Positions 32,501-44,752 of a stretch of 64,000 nucleotides of DNA are shown here, piece after piece. The translations under genes were made by a program, and so were the position numbers. Below the pieces are notes generated by a model. It did no database searches and was not told the origin of the DNA. It saw only the letters and a program-made list of their open reading frames with translations. Where the stretch lies: contig NC_059372.1 in NCBI RefSeq assembly GCF_019703515.2, forward strand, positions 26,737,431 through 26,801,430, written 5' to 3'. This DNA comes from Myxocyprinus asiaticus (Eukaryota; Chordata; Actinopteri; Cypriniformes; Catostomidae). Position 1 is the stretch's first letter; each line of letters opens with the position of its first letter.

Positions 32501-35500
32501 TGACTTGCAGACAAGGTAAGGGTTTTCTTTTTTAATTATAAAAAAACGATCCTTGTGTGTCTCTTTCTTTGTGTCGCTTCTGTATTATTCCAACTACTCT
32601 GAGAACTATGCAGCGTGATACTTCAGATATTGTTGACTTTTGTATGACAAATTGCTTGTTAGGTTCCTCATTTGTAAGTCACTTTGGATAAAAGCATCTG
32701 CTAAATGACTGTAAATGACTTGTGCAGCTTCATTCATTATAATGGGAGGGATCTATAGTCACTTTTAGAGCCAGTAAAGAAATAATCTGACTTAATTAGC
32801 CAGCTAAACTACGTATCAAACATACTATTAGTTAGCAAAAATGTCATTCACCTACCAGAGATAAAATGTGTGCTACAGTTGTTAGTACTGCACGTATCCA
32901 TCCAGCCGTTTCGCTTCACTGCAGAGGTTCATGCGTCCATTTGTGATTGCTTTTTCTAAAATATAAGCACTTTAATTTCCGTTAGTTCCAGGCATCCAGA
33001 CAGAATCCAGCCATCGAACGACATGGTCCACATTTTAATAATAACATTCTATTACAATCATATTAATGTTAATCGTGTTAAAGTCACTATGAATGAAGCA
33101 CCCCCCGCTTTTGTTTTGAATGAGTTTGACAACTAGCTGGAAATGTTCAAGGGACAGGGATGTCACTTCCTTAAACCATCAAATAGCCCTTAGAATAGAA
33201 ATGGTCTATAAAGTGACATGGAGTACAATTGTTCACACTGACAGCTTCTATTAGCACACAGACACATCTATAGCTTCTGTATCTATTCTACCTTCTTTTG
33301 ATTGTTGTCCTTAACACGGTTGTTATTTACTTGCATTGAAGAAGTGATCAACATTCTCGCCTTGGAAGTCATGGAGAAGAAGACCTAACTGAGGCCATAG
33401 CACTACTGCAGTCTACACAGAGCACATTAGAAGAGCTCCGTAAAGAGGTGCGACCCATTCGCTGCTTTTCACACCTCATTGTTCCTCTCTCTGATATTTT
33501 CTGTAAGCACCACATCCAATTTCATTCATTTGTCAGACTAACATGCCTCTCTCTTGGCACCTATTTTTCTTAGTGTGAGTTTCTGCAGTCACATTCCTCA
33601 GGTTCTACAGCTGTGCTGTCCGCTTGTGCACTGAAAGTGGCCATATCAGACATGTCTCAGCTCATGACTGCCTTCAACCACGTCTACAACACTGACTTTA
33701 AGGGGTATTGCCAGAGAGCCTCCCCTTCTCTCTGTTCCAGCACTAGTGTGTTCCAGTTTGTACATCAGCTCCTGCGCACCTGTAATATGGTAAAGCCCGG
33801 TATAGTGTAGCTGTGCAGTTGATTGAATGAAATTGTATTTAACTTTTTGGAAGTATAAATCTGAATATAATTTAGCAGTTGTGTAGTGTTTTCTGCTCAG
33901 TTGTGTTTTACTTATTATTATTTCTTCAAATCTTATTTCCCTGTAGTTGTCATCTGTCAAGAAATGTATAAATGCAAATTAGAATTCTGAACAAGGTGCA
34001 GGTAAATAATTTGCATATACTTTTTTTTTTTATTCTTTAGGAGCTTGAGGCTCTTAAGCAGCTCTCTGAAACCTCAACATCACTTACACAAACAGTGAGA
34101 CAGCTGCAGACAGAGAGACGGTACTGGTCTAAAGGAGAGAAGCGCACTCTGCGTGAGTTTTAGACTATACACTTCTGAAATGTGTGTCTTTGTTTGGGCA
34201 AACTTTGAAAGGGAAACATGGTTCAAATGAATAAATGATAGAATATTCATATTTTAGTTAGTGGCTGTTTGACTGATTTTGAATATGATGTCAAATGTTC
34301 ATGCTAGTACATTTCTGAGAAGACCTGCGTTATAATTTTAATTAGAGGTAGACCGATATATCAGTTTTGCTGATAGTTGCTTTTTGGAACTATCGTTATC
34401 ACCAAAAATTTGTGCAGATATTTTTTTTTTTATTTATTCCTCCGTGTTCCTCTGATAATAAGGTTTTTTAAATTGAAGTGAGGGCATGCAAAGAAAAATG
34501 CGACTAAATGGAAACGTCCCTCATCAGCACATTTATCGTGTCATATATTCACATTTATTGTCTGCCAAATGTATAAATGTAAATATATTCAACTTCATAT
34601 ATTGTGAATAAAAATAATATATAGGCTACAAAATGCTCAATTTGGTAAATGTTAAAAATAGAGCATTGTAACAGAGCCAAGTCTCTGTCAATTCAAAATA
34701 AGAGTCCTGGTGTGTTTCAGGCTTGTTTAATGTTAAAAGTAGGGCTGCAACTAATGATTATTTTGATAATCAACTAATCTAACGATTATTAGAACGATTA
34801 TTCAGGCGATTATTGCAATGATTAATCATTAGCTCTAAACCGACTTTTCAGCTTGTGCCCCGACTTAAAAGGTTGTATTAAACATGCTTAATAACAATAA
34901 AGAGGACAAAATCATCTTTTTAAAATACCTCTAAATGACATTCACTGAATTAAAGGGAAAAAATACTTTTTATTATGTTTAATTCAGTAAAAATTTCACT
35001 ACAAAAAATCCTATTGTTATCAAGTGTATTTGTCTTGTTTTCCATTTAAAATTGTCTAAAAATCCTTAAAACAAGTTACATTTACTTCAGAAGTAACATA
35101 AGATATTTAGACTTGCTTTAAGAGAATGTATCTTAAATATAAGTGTATTTTGTAAATAAGTGTATTTTTTCACTTGGTTATACTTTTGCGAGTGCAGTAA
35201 AGACAAAATATACTTATATTCAAGATCTATTCTCTAAAAGTAATCTTATATGCTGCTTCTCAGGTGAATGCATCTTTTTTTAAAGGATTTTTAGATATTT
35301 TAAAATATTTGTATTTTTAATATTATATTCAACATTCTCAGATAAAAAAAAAAAAATCTTCTGCAGTATAGCTGCTAAAGTAAATGCATGTTGTTTTAAA
35401 GGAGTTTTAGATATTCATATTGGAAAACAAGCCAAAACAAAAACAAATACAATTATTTTTTATTATTTTTTTTTTTTTTTTTTGCAGTGTATAATGGGGC

Positions 35501-37291
35501 AAAGACTACCCTCTCTCACCTTTTTGTTCACTTCAATCCATCTTTAATTAACAAAAAAACAAACTCTTTCTTATTAAAAAAGCTGTGTTTTGCCAATTTT
35601 CTTCACGATAAGAAATGCACAGTGACATATATTATGATTCAATAAGTTGCCATCGCATAATAATCTAGCTGCATTAAGCGCGCGCACTTGAGGGACGAGC
35701 ATCCCCGCAACAGAGTGTACCTCAGCCGGGTGCAGTTTCAGTCTCTCCCCCTTAGATCGGGACACTTCGCGCAACTCATAGAAGAGGCGCTGACCGCACA
35801 GAGAAATGCCAGTTTCCTTATTATTTTAACTTTAATAAAGCTATAACTCATTAAATAGAACTGCATTAAAGATGTAACGCCAGGGTGTTTCCTTTAAAGA
35901 CGCTCGACACGCAAGTTTTGCTTAAGCTGAGCGTCAGCTCCGGCTCTGCTTATTCCACAACAGGAGTGCTTCTGTATTTACTTATTTTGTATTTTTGCAT
36001 TATAATATCCTCATACTTTGCAATCTACATCACCTGAAGCTGTTTGGAAAGTTTAGAGTGCGTCTGGACTGTGAGATGTTTTCTTCCTCTCCTCAGTCAG
36101 GCGTGAGCTGCAGTGCTGCTCTTGTGTGCAATCATTAGAGTTTCATATGATCTTATGTTACATTTAAGATCAAACGATTTTGGTCGACAATTTTTTGTTG
36201 TCGATAACATCGACTAATCGTTTCAGCCCTAGTTAAAAGTCCCACATTATGCACCCAATCTTTCAACCAAAATTATTATTGGGATTTTGGTTGAAAAATA
36301 AACTACATCTGGGATTTTATTCATTTTGGACTCTTGTAGCCTCTTGTGTCTGTGCCGACTAATAAAATGCTGTAACATTCTATGAATCAATTTTAAAAAC
36401 TAATCGGTTATCTGCCTTTTCCACCACCTTAGTTATCGGTATCAGCAAAGTCCACTATCAGTCGACCTCTAATTTAATGTTCCTGGTTTGTGTTTTCTTA
36501 CTAAAGCAACAGTACATATGTGTTTGTGACAAATAACTAAGCATCAAGAAGTTAAAGATATGTTTAAGAAAATACGCACTAATGCATAAGACTGAATGTC
36601 AAGTTCCACTAGGAACTCTGACCCCGATTGCATGAACTTAAGAAAACAGTTTATTGCAGGGTTTTTTCAAAAAGTGGCATTCCGAAACACCATGTAAACA
36701 AGAACGGTGATTTCCTTATGCCGTTTAAGGGATTAAGAGAAAGCAGCTTAACACACCTAGGTTTCTTCCGGAGAACGCAGCTTAATATGGCCATTTTAAC
36801 ACATAAGTGCCGTTCTAACAGGTTTTTTGAGGAGTGTGCATGTGCGTGGAACAGATCGGAGAACAAACGTCATAGGATGGAGCCCAACAAAAAGTCAATA
36901 CAGCAGAAAGGATTACTGACTGAGCCACATGTATACGCGAGTAAAGTGTACACCGCTTAAACAGTACATATAAATGGGAACGCTGCTTTGCAATAATCCA
37001 CTTTCAGGTGTACATGTAAACATAGTCACTAATATGATTTAAAGTATTTAATAAAGAATTAATATGAAAGTTTAACAATGCTATAGACGATATTCTCTGT
37101 TTAATGGGTTCTTGTTTATTTACCTAACAATAATAATAATAAGATCTTGGAAGTTATTGGGGCTACTGGTTATGTAAATGAGAAGAGTTTGAATCTTGCA
37201 TGAAATAACATGTTTTTTTATTTTTTCAGCCAACCAGTTGGAAGAGCTGAAGAACAAATATGCGGTTTTTCTCTCGCCTCACCAGTCATAA
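29578..37291 (+). CDS. haus7: HAUS augmin-like complex subunit 7, complete
   Basis: Subunit of augmin, which recruits gamma-tubulin ring complexes to spindle microtubules for branching nucleation. Ten coding exons with consistent phases: 29578-29634, 30106-30221, 30331-30398, 30494-30555, 30682-30764, 31755-31964, 33345-33447, 33574-33789, 34041-34152, 37230-37291. Total 362 aa, against 368 in human. Recognisable stretches are CPLVDGLYL with SIQELLCSPS in exon 2, the ELTRFGHEMMLC block in exon 4, LLLNPTCNPWS in exon 6, and helical, Leu/Glu-rich segments later (EAIALLQSTQSTLEELRKE). The start is MAGNSKQQQLSLRVYNTLQ in exon 1. The exon 7 acceptor (ttgcattgaagaag) has a poor pyrimidine tract. 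AATAAA at 37626-37631 is a likely poly(A) signal. Introns 5, 6 and 9 hold transposons. It lies downstream of atp2b3 in the same orientation; the human orthologues are also neighbours. Confidence 0.93.
30870..31385. mobile_element. Truncated Tc1-derived element in haus7 intron 5
   Basis: Starts with gatacaccgatcagccacaa, a known kind of fish Tc1 terminus, and continues with sequence closely parallel to the interior of 14446-15031: tctgagatgctattcttctc, then accagtctggacattttctg, then aatactcaaaccagcccatc. It ends abruptly near 31385 in the transposase N-terminal region without an opposite terminus. Confidence 0.6.
32081..33209. mobile_element. 1.1-kb non-autonomous DNA element in haus7 intron 6
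   Basis: Termini are atagaccatttc at the left and gaaatggtctat at the right, a perfect 12-bp inverted repeat. No transposase frame inside. It contains the common fish motif 'tttggataaaagcatctgct' near 32685. Confidence 0.55.
34343..36471. mobile_element. Outer palindromic DNA element in haus7 intron 9
   Basis: The left end tagaggtagaccgatatatc and right end (reverse complement tagaggtcgactgatag) form an inverted repeat with 'tatcrgt...ttgctgata' inside. The flanks (attttaat / atttaatg) are a weak 8-bp duplication, consistent with hAT. The element is split by the insertion at 34740-36231. Confidence 0.6.
34740..36231. mobile_element. Non-autonomous hAT element nested in 34343-36471
   Basis: The ends tagggctgcaac and its inverse (tttcagcccta) are flanked on both sides by a perfect 8-bp duplication gttaaaag (34732-34739 and 36232-36239), the hAT signature. 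It is 1492 bp long, with no transposase reading frame. Present in haus7 intron 9. Confidence 0.82.
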
Positions 37292-37625
37292 GTTAAGAGG
37301 CTTCTGTATGCTTTTTCTCTTACTTCAGCAAAAATATACAGCCTATGAATTTAAAGTATGTGTTGTTAAGGAGATATGGCATGAGCTGTAAAATCAGGCC
37401 TCTTATTTGCCTGATTAGAACTGTTCTTATATAACACTTACTATTTCAACAAGACCCACATCGTCAGGGAATAATAACCATATTAAAATTAGCTGTCATG
37501 TGAACTGGCTGTTTATCAAGATACATCCACTTTTAATCCCAAATATACAACTGCAGTATAACAACACAAATGTTTGTTTCTGTACCTTTATTGAACGTCC
37601 AATCATGTCATGATATCATCTTTCG

Positions 37626-37631
37626 AATAAA
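37626..37631 (+). terminator. haus7 polyadenylation signal
   Basis: AATAAA about 335 bases after the haus7 stop codon, followed by AT/GT-rich sequence. It is the first canonical signal downstream of the stop, so it is the likely 3' end of the transcript. Confidence 0.6.
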
Positions 37632-37780
37632 GATTCATGTTACTAAAAACAGAGTGCTAGCCACCTTGTTTTATATTTTATAGCTTTATATTTATAAATG
37701 TATAAACTAAAAAAGTCCCCATTTTCAAAGTCAGTTCACACTGTGGTGTGAGTGACAGAGGGGAGGGCCTCTCTCTCCCA

Positions 37781-38601
37781 GTGCTTAAAAGCAGAACATC
37801 TATTGGAGAGAGCCAGTCCATCTCTTTTACTTATCAGGCTGAGTTGAATTAATACTTTGTGAGCTTTTCGATTGTTTCTTGTAAACACTTCCATTGCTAA
37901 ACCAAATTATGACCAAGTGGAGAATCACACTCTCTGTCAAGAGGTGAATAATGTTTACTTAATATATTTTATAGTAAAATATGGCACATGCTGTTTAATA
38001 CATTTTTAAAAATCTTATTAGCCTATAAACAGACTCCATATTAGCAATAGACATTAGTTATTTGCTGCAGTTTAGTTGCTGCATGTAGACAGAACTTTGT
38101 CAGGACTTGAACATCCACTCAATGGCACCTAAGTTATGCAGCTAAAAATGCTAGAAATGTAGTTAAATTTTGTGTACAAGCAGTGCCATGTGAAGTTTGT
38201 TATTTACTAAAGATTTCACTGAATAGGCTCTCCTGTGGGGAAAAAAACTCTTAATAATGAAGTCATTACCTTTACTGAACTGAATTGTAGAAAGTTTTTA
38301 CAAGTTACTTAATGTCTTTCATTCAGATTAATTCAATTTTATTGAGCCAACATAATTTAGTTGGATTAGGTCAAATTAACTCAACTTCATTAGGTTCATC
38401 AAACTCAATTTACTAAGGTTTTTTAATACATTTTCTTATGCTGGTCCAATTTAATTTATTTTATCAATCGTTAGTATATACCAGGTGATTAGTAGCACTT
38501 TCAATTTAATAACAACTGCTTACAGAACTAAGCAGCATTTGACGGTGAACAACATCCATCCCCAACCTATTCACGAGAGCCATTCTTCGCCACAGAAGTG
38601 A
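37781..38601 (+). other. Candidate two-exon micropeptide gene (speculative)
   Basis: A TATA-like ttaaaa at 37785-37790 is followed by an ATG at 37909 opening MTKWRITLSVK, interrupted by a good donor (AG|gtgaat, exon end 37943). An acceptor (gcttacag) at 38525 joins in phase to TKQHLTVNNIH... and a stop at 38599-38601, giving about 36 aa. There is no recognised family. The spliced frame could be chance, since the window is full of short frames. It is listed because promoter-like, donor, acceptor and frame elements line up. Confidence 0.15.
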
Positions 38602-38649
38602 CCACCAAAACTCCAGCATAACAGACACTCTTTTTAAAATTTCAATATA

Positions 38650-40380
38650 GCAACATTACATATCTACATAGTGTACTATGTAGACAAAATTGAAGGATTC
38701 AAATATCTGAACTGCATGGTATGGACAATAAGAAACAATTAGAAATGTCTGACGAAATGGCAAAAAATGCTGTATGAAACAAAAAATGATTGGGAGCTTG
38801 AAGAAAACTTAACAGTGACTAAGTTCTATACAGAAGATCAATTTAATGATGAATTTAAGGTGGACGGGATTTTGTCTATCATGGTTGGGTTGTTCATTTC
38901 AGTAGGAGGAGTATGTATATGAATTTCTCAAGGATAAAAGATCATTTGATTCAACTAAAAAAATGTTTTAGAGTAACAGCAATAACATGGTTAAATGATG
39001 GAAACAAGTGAGTTTCAGCATTCAACATTTATTCGAATATACACCACCGGTCAAAAGTTTTGAAACACTTGACTGAAATTTTTCACATAATCTTAAAAAT
39101 CTTTTGATCTGAAGATGCTTAAATGTTTGAAATTAGTTTTGTAGACAAATATAATTGTGCCACCATATCAATTTATTTCATTATAAAACTAAAATGTAAT
39201 AAAAAAAAAAAAAAGTTTTTGTAATTGATGACTTGGACCAAATAATAAAGAAAAGCAGCCAATAAGTTCCCAACATAGATGGGAACTCCTTCAATACTGT
39301 TTAAAAAGCATCCCAGGGTGATACCTCAAGAAGTTGGTTGAGAAAATGTCAAGAGTACATGTCTGCAAATTCTAGGCAAAGGGTGACTACTTTGAAGATG
39401 CTAAAATATAATACATTTTTGATTTATTTTGGATTTTGTTTAGTCACAACATAATTCCCATAGTTCCATTGATGTTATTCCATAGTTTTGATGACTTTAC
39501 TATTATTCTTTTATGTGAAAAAAAAAATTATAATAAAGAATGAGTAAGTGTTTTAAAACTTTTGACCGGTAGTGTATATGAGAAAAAAATTGAGAGTGGG
39601 TTTTTGATTATGGATGTGAGTGATCACTTACCAGTTTTCATAATATATCAAATTAAATTGGAAGATAATAGAAATGTGAGAATAAAAAATAAATAATAAG
39701 AAGAAATACATCACAGAAAGCTATGGATGCATTCAGGAATGATTTAACTGGGATGAGGTTTATGTTAATGATGTTAATAATCCTTACAATTTATTTATGA
39801 AACGATTAATAGATTTGTATGAAAAAAAAAATGCCCCTTAAGCTTAATCAGAAATATATATATGAAAATAAAACATGGATGACTAAAGGTTTACAAAATG
39901 CATGTAAAAAGAAAAATGCCTTGTATAAAGAATTCATAAAGTATAGAACAAAGGTAGCTGAAGGTAAATACAAAAAAATATAATAATACATTAATAAGTA
40001 TAATAAGAGGCTATAGAAAGGATTATTATAGTAAAATATTACAATTAAATTGAAAAGAAATGAAAGGCACATGGAAAGTGATAAATATAGTGAAAAGTAA
40101 TGCAGGAAAATTAGCTTAACCAAATTATTTAGTTAAAAATGACATTACAATAATATATGATTTGAAAGAGATAGCGAATTATTTGTGAATGTTGGGCCAA
40201 AGCTGGCAGAAAATATACCTAAACAAATGGCAGATGATGAAATAAGAGAATCGTATTGCTTATAATATTAATTCTATGTTTCTTAGAGGGGTAGAAGAAT
40301 CAGAAATGATGAATTTAGTAAAAAAAAAAAAAAAAATGTAAAGAAAAAATCAAGAGACTAATGTGATACATATGTCAGAT
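38650..40380 (+). pseudogene. Degenerate LINE fragment (endonuclease/RT linker), split by a MITE
   Basis: Translation around 39590-40100 in shifting frames gives GFLIMDVSDHLPVFIIY, an APE-type endonuclease C-terminal SDH motif. It is followed by CPLKLNQKYIYENKTWMTKG and NACKKKNALYKEF, typical of the linker before a LINE reverse transcriptase. Many stops and frameshifts mark it as old. The endonuclease is interrupted at 39040 by the MITE below. The right border is unclear. Confidence 0.5.
39040..39576. mobile_element. MITE, TACACTACCG-GTCAAAAG family, copy 2
   Basis: The left end tacaccaccggtcaaaagtt and right end aacttttgaccggtagtgta are inverted repeats. The interior (39305-39405) is the reverse complement of 12000-12100 in copy 1. 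It sits inside the degenerate LINE at 38650-40380. Confidence 0.7.
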
Positions 40381-40610
40381 ATATATAAAGGAATATATTG
40401 TTGAGAAGATAAGTTTGCATTAACTTTTGTCTCAAATGTTCACACCCCTTTCATAATTTATACAAATAAAATATTTTTTTTTATTTAGTACTGCTCTTTA
40501 GAATCTACATTACAGATATTTACATAAAGTACAGTATTCATATTGTAGTGTTGTCTTCTTGAGCATCAATAAATGTGTGAATAGAGTGTATAAGTCCCTC
40601 AAAAGCTGGA

Positions 40611-40613
<3 letters not shown>

Positions 40614-40684
<71 letters not shown>
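40614..40684. repeat. (TA)n microsatellite
   Basis: About 35 TA dinucleotides. The Tyr/Ile repeat frame over it is not a gene. Confidence 0.95.
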
Positions 40685-40688
<4 letters not shown>

Positions 40689-41186
40689 TTTGCCTTAGTC
40701 TTTCTTTACGGTTACCGGATGGCCAATACACAGAGACTACAAGAGTGCAAATTGAATGAAATCCCAGATGCAGTTTATTGTGCTGCTCCAATCCCAATCA
40801 ATAATTACCAGAAGAAAATAAAGTGGTACACAATACAGGACTTTTAATTATAAAGAAGCCCGAAATACACATTACTACTATTTTGAAATGTCTGCATTCC
40901 CAGTTGTGAGTTCACTGACGGCTGATTCGCTGAGAAAGTGTCTCTGATTCAAACTGCTAACCTGAGCTCCTGAGTTCAAACCCACAGTTCTTTTTGGGTG
41001 ATTCATGAAAATGATCCGGTTCAAAAGAGTCATTTGTTGGGGGTGGGGAATTTCCAACAATCTTTTGAATGTCCATGTACTAAAATAAAATATTTGATGC
41101 CATAAGTGTACCTTCATTTACTATTACTATTATTTTGAATGGCCATGGAAAATGAAGCAATGTGATAATTTTACCTGGTCACAAAA

Positions 41187-44176
41187 ATCAAGATGGTGCC
41201 GCTGATGGCCGCCTCAGTGTGTAGCTCTTCAGTTCTTTTGTTGTTTTTGTTTGTTTGTCCTGTGTTTAGTAATATTTTTCTAGTCAGTTTTACCAGAGAC
41301 AAACTGCTGAACATTCTGCAGCATATACCAGACAACCATTTCCTGGTTTGTGAATATTCAGACATTTGCTGGACATTTTATTCGGAGGCGCAGCTGTGTT
41401 GTTTAAACACGCTAGGAGACGCAGGCGAGGGAGATGAGCAGGCGCGCTGGTCAGGCTCCGTCGGCGCGGCTTTCGAACAACGCTGCCGAGCATTCATCTA
41501 GCAAATTTCCGCTCTCTTCCTAAAAAAACGGACGGACTACATCTCCTCACCCGTACAAACAAGAACTTTTCAAACTCTGCTGCCTTGTGCTTCACAGAAA
41601 CCTGGCTGAGTGAAGCCATTCCGGACAGCGCGTTACATCTGCCGGGCTTTCAGCTGTTCAGAGTGGATCGCATTGCGGAGTTAACGGGGAAAACGAGAGG
41701 CAGTGGAATATGCTTTTATATCAATGAAAGTTGGTGTACAGATGTAACAACATTAAAGAAGATGTGCTGTCTTAATTTGGAAGCGCTCTTTATTAACTCT
41801 AAGCCTTTCTACTCGCCGCGGGAGTTTTCCTCGTTTATTCTGGTGTGTATATTGCGCCAAACGCGTGTTTGAATGCCGCACTGCAACAGCTGGCTGATCA
41901 AATCACAGACACAGAACAACAATACCCGGACTCAGTTATTATTATTCTTGGGGATTTTAACAAAGCAAATCTCACACGTGAACTGCCCAAATACAAACAG
42001 CACATTACATGCCCCACCAGAGACAGAAACATACTGGATCATTGTTACACAACAATAAAGGATGCATATCGCTCTGTACCTTGAGCAGCTATGGGACTCT
42101 CTGATCACTGTCTGGTTCATCTTCTTCCAACCTACAGACAGAAATTAAAATCAACCAAGCCAGTAGTAAGGACTGTAAAGAGATGGACCAATGAAGCAGA
42201 GCGGGAACAACAAGCCTGCTTCGATTGCACAGATTGGAGTGTTTTTGAGGCTGCAGCCACAGACCTGGACGAGCTCACAGATACTGTTACATCATATATC
42301 AGTTTCTGTGAGGATATGTGCATTCCTACTAGGACTTATTTAAAGTTCAACAACGACAAACCATGGTTTACAGCGGAGCTCAGGCAGCTTTGTCAGGCCA
42401 AAGAGGATGCTTACAGGGGTGGGGATAAAGTCTTGTACAATCAGGTCAGGAACACACTGAATAAGGAAATCATAGTGGCTAAAAGAAGATACTCTGAGAA
42501 GCTGAAAAACAAGTTTTCAGCTAATGACCCTGCATCAGTGTGGAGTGGCAATGAAACAACTCACAAATTACAGGACTCCTACCCCCAACCCTGTGGTGGA
42601 CAAACAACTGGCTGATGACCTTCAGGCCTCACCAGCGTGTCTTCGATCCTGTGCTAACCAGCTGGCCCCCATCTTCACACAGATCTTCAATAGATCACTA
42701 GAGCAGTATGAAGTTCCATGCTGCTTCAAACGCTCAATTCCTGTCCAAAAAAGAAACCAAAAATCACAGGACTTAATGACTACAGACTTGTCGCCCTGAC
42801 ATCTGTGGTCATGAAATAATTTGAGAAACTGGTGTTGGCCCACCTGAAGAACATCACTGGACCCTGTCTAGATCCCCTTCAATTTGCTTAGAGCAAACAG
42901 GTCTGTGGATGATGCAGTCAACATGGGATTGCATCATATCCTGCAACATCTGGACAGACCAGGGACATATGCAAGGATCCTTTCTGTGGACTTCAATTCG
43001 GCTTTCAACACCATCATCCCAGCTATTCTCTGGACTAAACTACACCAACTCTCTGTTCCCATGTCTATCTGTCAGTGGATTACCAGCTTTCTGACGGACA
43101 GGCAGCAGCTTGTGAGACAGGGGAAACTCACTTCCAGCACCTGTACAATCAGCACTGGTGCCCCCCAGGGATGTGTGCTCTCCCCACTACTCTTCTCCCT
43201 CTACACCAACGACTGCATCGCCAAGGACCCCTCTGTCAAGCTCCTGAACGACATCACTGTCATCGGCCTCATCCGAGATGACGATGAGTCTGCATACAGA
43301 AGGGAGGTTGAACAGCTGGCTGTCTGGTGCAGTCAAAACAACCTTGAGCTGAACACGCTCAAAACGGTGGAGATGATTGTGGACTTTAGGAGGAACACCC
43401 CAACACTGACCCCCCTCACCATTCTAAACAGCACTGTGGCAGCAGTGGAGTCATTCAGGTTCCTGGGCACTACCAACTCACAGGAACTGAAGTGGGAGAC
43501 ACACATTTTCACTCATTGTGAAAAAGGCCCAGCAGAGGTTGTACTTCCTTCGCCAGCTGAGGAAGTTCAACCTGCCACAGGCGCTGCTGATACAGTTCTA
43601 CTCAGCAGTCATTGAGTCTGTCCTCTGCACTTCAATAACTGTCTGGTTTGGTTCAGCTACTAAATCAGACATCAGAAGACTACAAAGGACAGTTCGGACT
43701 GCTGAGAAGATTATTGGTTGCCCCCCCCCCCCACCTTCAAGAACTATACACTTCCAGAGTGAGGAAAAAGGCTGTAAAAATCACCCTGCCCACTACCTTT
43801 TTGAACTGTTGCCTTCTGGCCGACGCTTCAGAGCTCTGAGCACCAGAACCGGCAGGCACAGGAACAATTTTTTCCCACAGGCTATCCATCTCATGAACAG
43901 TTAAATTGCCCCATTGAGCATTAATTAATGTGCACAAAAAAAAAAAAAATGTGCACTGTACATAACAGATAACAGATTTTTATTAGATTTGCACTACATA
44001 TGTGTGTGTGTGTGTATGTGTGTGTGTGTGTATATGTATGTGTATAATTATTTTTTATTATTATCTCTGTCTTGTTGCTGTTTTTGTATTGTTTTACACT
44101 GGAAGCTCCTGTCACCAAGACAAATTCCTTGTATGTGTAAGCATACTTGGCAATAAAGCTGATTCTGATTCTGAAA
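41187..44176 (+). pseudogene. Near full-length L2-like LINE, inactivated
   Basis: Starts with aagatggtgccgctgatggc and MVPLMAASVCS..., parallel to the start of the minus-strand LINE at 63612. Endonuclease pieces: CFTETWLSEAIPDSALHLPG, RVDRIAELTGKTRGSGICFY, ILGDFNKANL and [18 protein letters not shown] pieces: [33 protein letters not shown], and a C-terminus with LYFLRQLRKFNLPQALL and ELLPSGRR. Several frameshifts and stops split the ORF. The catalytic FADD box is LLND at 43241-43252. The 3' tail is gattctgattctga, preceded by AATAAA (44152-44157). Clade assignment (L2/Rex1 group) is from motif memory only. Confidence 0.82.
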
Positions 44177-44179
44177 AAG

Positions 44180-44752
44180 TAGTCCGTTAATTTACCTGAT
44201 GAACTTTCACCTTTTGCTGACCCTTTATGCTTCGCAGAGCTAATGTGTGCTTCTAAATCACTTGCACCTTTATTAGCAACTGACACATAAGTGCCAGTTT
44301 ACATGTCATACATTCTGCTTCCCACGGATCTCGACCTGGACGAAAGCATGGGAATTTTTTGTGCAAATCTTCTGTAAATTTGCCCTTTCGTTTGGGCATT
44401 GTTTCCACTCAGCTGTCATTTGCTGCTACTGTCAAGCAACTGTTTGACGCCGAACACAACAGCGCTTTGCGCGGTCACGGAGAGATTGACAGGCAGGAAT
44501 TTGGCCAATAGTTGCTGCAAGCCTCTTATAATCGACCAATTGGTGTGCGAGAAGGCGGGACTTGCAAAGAGGGGTTAAAGCAATGCAAATATGCACGCAC
44601 ACACAATGAAGTATTAGACCAGATGCACATCACAAAGCAATTAAAGGCGAATCCTGGACATTTTCGCAAATTTAGAAATCACGGCCGGACGCTTTTTTAA
44701 GAACTGAAAAAGAGGACATGTCCGGGAAAAAGAGGACGTATGGTCACCCTAT
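44180..44752 (-). pseudogene. hAT transposon 5' end with BED-type zinc finger remnant
   Basis: The minus strand has a terminal sequence atagggtgaccatacgtcct, then MPKRKGKFTEDLHKKFPCFR and WEAECMTCKLA. After a frameshift follows SVANKGASDLEAHISSAKHK ... GKLTDYF. This Cys-x2-Cys ... His-x4-His layout is typical of the N-terminal finger of some hAT transposases. Coding similarity stops where the LINE ends at 44176, so the rest of the hAT is missing. Confidence 0.6.

Noticed and set aside
36628..36960. 110-codon open frame in haus7 intron 9
   Set aside because: The sequence looks like part of an interspersed repeat (gcattccgaaacaccatgta type); no protein family resemblance and no splice support.
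40559..40759. Tyr/Ile repeat protein
   Set aside because: Translation of a (TA)n microsatellite. The Cys/Val repeat frame at 44002-44190 is likewise a GT microsatellite.
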